Shown: positions 63,095-64,000 of the stretch, in pieces
Layout of the letters: every line of letters starts with the position of its first letter
How positions within the stretch are numbered: position 1 is the stretch's first letter
DNA from: Zarea fungicola
Taxonomy: Eukaryota > Ascomycota > Sordariomycetes > Hypocreales > Cordycipitaceae
Reading direction: 5' to 3'
Assembly (NCBI GenBank): GCA_900169235.1
Contig: FWCC01000291.1
Span: 23,298 to 87,297, forward strand
DNA: 64,000 nt
Notes under the pieces: generated by a model
Databases searched by the model: none
Told to the model about the DNA's origin: nothing
What the model saw: the letters and a program-made list of their open reading frames with translations, nothing else
Program-made: the position numbers and the translations under genes

Positions 63095-64000
63095 ATCGGT
63101 GCGAATTGAAGTCTACTCCTATTGTGTAGAAATCGCTCGCCCAATGTGTAGTGTTTGAGAGCCGATTGTGAAGTGATGAATTGAAGTTGGTGAACAATGC
63201 GCAACTCATTATTTATTTTATTTTTGTAACTACGGTCCTCACCGCCTCGAGTGGCAGCACTTGATCAGTTCAATGCCGAATGCTTATCGCTGATGGCTGC
63301 AGGCAACGATTGGCCGCGTTTGCAATTTGTTGGCCGTTCACTTTCTACATAAGATACTCGTGTTGTTGTTTGCCAGCATTCCAGCTTGTACACAGCAGGT
63401 TAGACTGCTACAGCCTGTCTTGAAATGAGTTTTTTTTATCAATACTATTCAAAGTCTCGCTCTTCGTACTGCGTTCGACACCCAACTATACCAAGCCAAT
63501 AATCTGGTTTCCCAAAAGTGACACTGAAGACTGTAGTAATGGCTGCCCTCTCGGGCTTCACCACGGCGGCCTAAGTTGAACGGAAAAGAAAGAAAAAGAA
63601 ATGAGAAGGAGAAGGAGAAGAAAATGCTTGTGTAACTCTTTCAAAGCAGAAATTCGCCACTGTCTACAGAGCTGGCATGTCGCCTCTCACGGCTTGCTTC
63701 AGCTGCAACAAGTTTCGGATTCCCGCTAGCCGTGTATTATACTTGTCCTGGGGCGAAGCTTTTTGCTGAAAATACGGTCTGCCTATATTTAAAGCTTACT
63801 TCTTTCAAGCCATCCGCAGTTGTGGCCTGGTGCCTCACGCAAGTGCAGACTCTTACTAAATCACAATAATGTAGCCCGACAGGAACTAGCTAAAAGGCAA
63901 GAGGCAGTAGCTGTCACGCAGAACAGGAATTACACATAGATATGGAGTAGTTGATTGGCTAAGAAAAGGAGGTATGGAGGGACTGTACGAAGATACACCC
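63095..64000. other. Terminal intergenic region
   Basis: About 0.9 kb with no supported gene. It has an AG-rich run at about 63580-63625. Any gene whose coding part lies beyond the window end would not be visible. Confidence 0.5.

Overview
The window is nuclear DNA from a filamentous ascomycete, most likely a sordariomycete and possibly of the order Hypocreales. This is inferred, not tested. The support is short introns of about 50-115 nt with GTAAGT-like donors and CTAAC/CTGAC-like branch sites, intron-bearing tRNA genes, TATA and CCAAT promoter elements, a general-control TGACTCA site, and a gene set typical of these fungi. I support 18 protein genes confidently, one doubtful small membrane-protein gene, and two tRNA-Glu genes. 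Intron-exon structures were rebuilt by hand from splice signals, reading frame and family motifs. Exon coordinates are given in each entry.

Layout. 1-12 kb: a BTB/POZ protein (+), a Dnf3-type phospholipid flippase (-) and the RNA polymerase II factor TFIIB (-). 12-20 kb: anthranilate phosphoribosyltransferase TRP4 (+) behind a TGACTCA element; a doubtful single-pass membrane protein (-); a mitochondrial-type family III CoA-transferase (+, five exons); an unrecognised acidic protein (+); and a secreted protein with an unusual Asn/Val alternation plus a Cys-rich half (-). 20-30 kb: about 3 kb without a gene; an Asnsd1-type asparagine-synthetase-like protein (-, four exons); a HAD dehalogenase-like protein (-); an HNH-motif protein (+) divergent from it; two tRNA-Glu(CTC) genes with different introns; and a Pml1/SNIP1-like FHA protein (+). 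30-45 kb is sparse: an esterase with a 15-bp minisatellite in its C-terminal tail, about 5 kb with no supported gene, an aldo-keto reductase, and a membrane-anchored alpha/beta hydrolase. 45-64 kb: a large Sec7-PH Arf GEF (+), a methylglutaconyl-CoA hydratase-like enzyme (+), a Ubp2-type deubiquitinase (-), a hydantoinase/oxoprolinase-DUF917 fusion (+) and an F-box/ankyrin protein (-).

The genes are mostly independent housekeeping or regulatory genes: transcription (TFIIB), splicing or RNA retention (Pml1-like), membrane asymmetry and trafficking (Dnf3, Sec7-PH), ubiquitin (Ubp2, F-box), and amino-acid or acyl-CoA metabolism (TRP4, CoA-transferase, enoyl-CoA hydratase, Asnsd1-like). I see no biosynthetic cluster, CRISPR array or intact transposon. 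The observations most worth following are the low-complexity secreted protein whose dicodons are nearly self-complementary, the in-frame TGA interrupting a signal-peptide-like start at about 14.3 kb, the coding minisatellite, the CCAAT cluster at 30.55-30.69 kb, and the paired tRNA-Glu genes.
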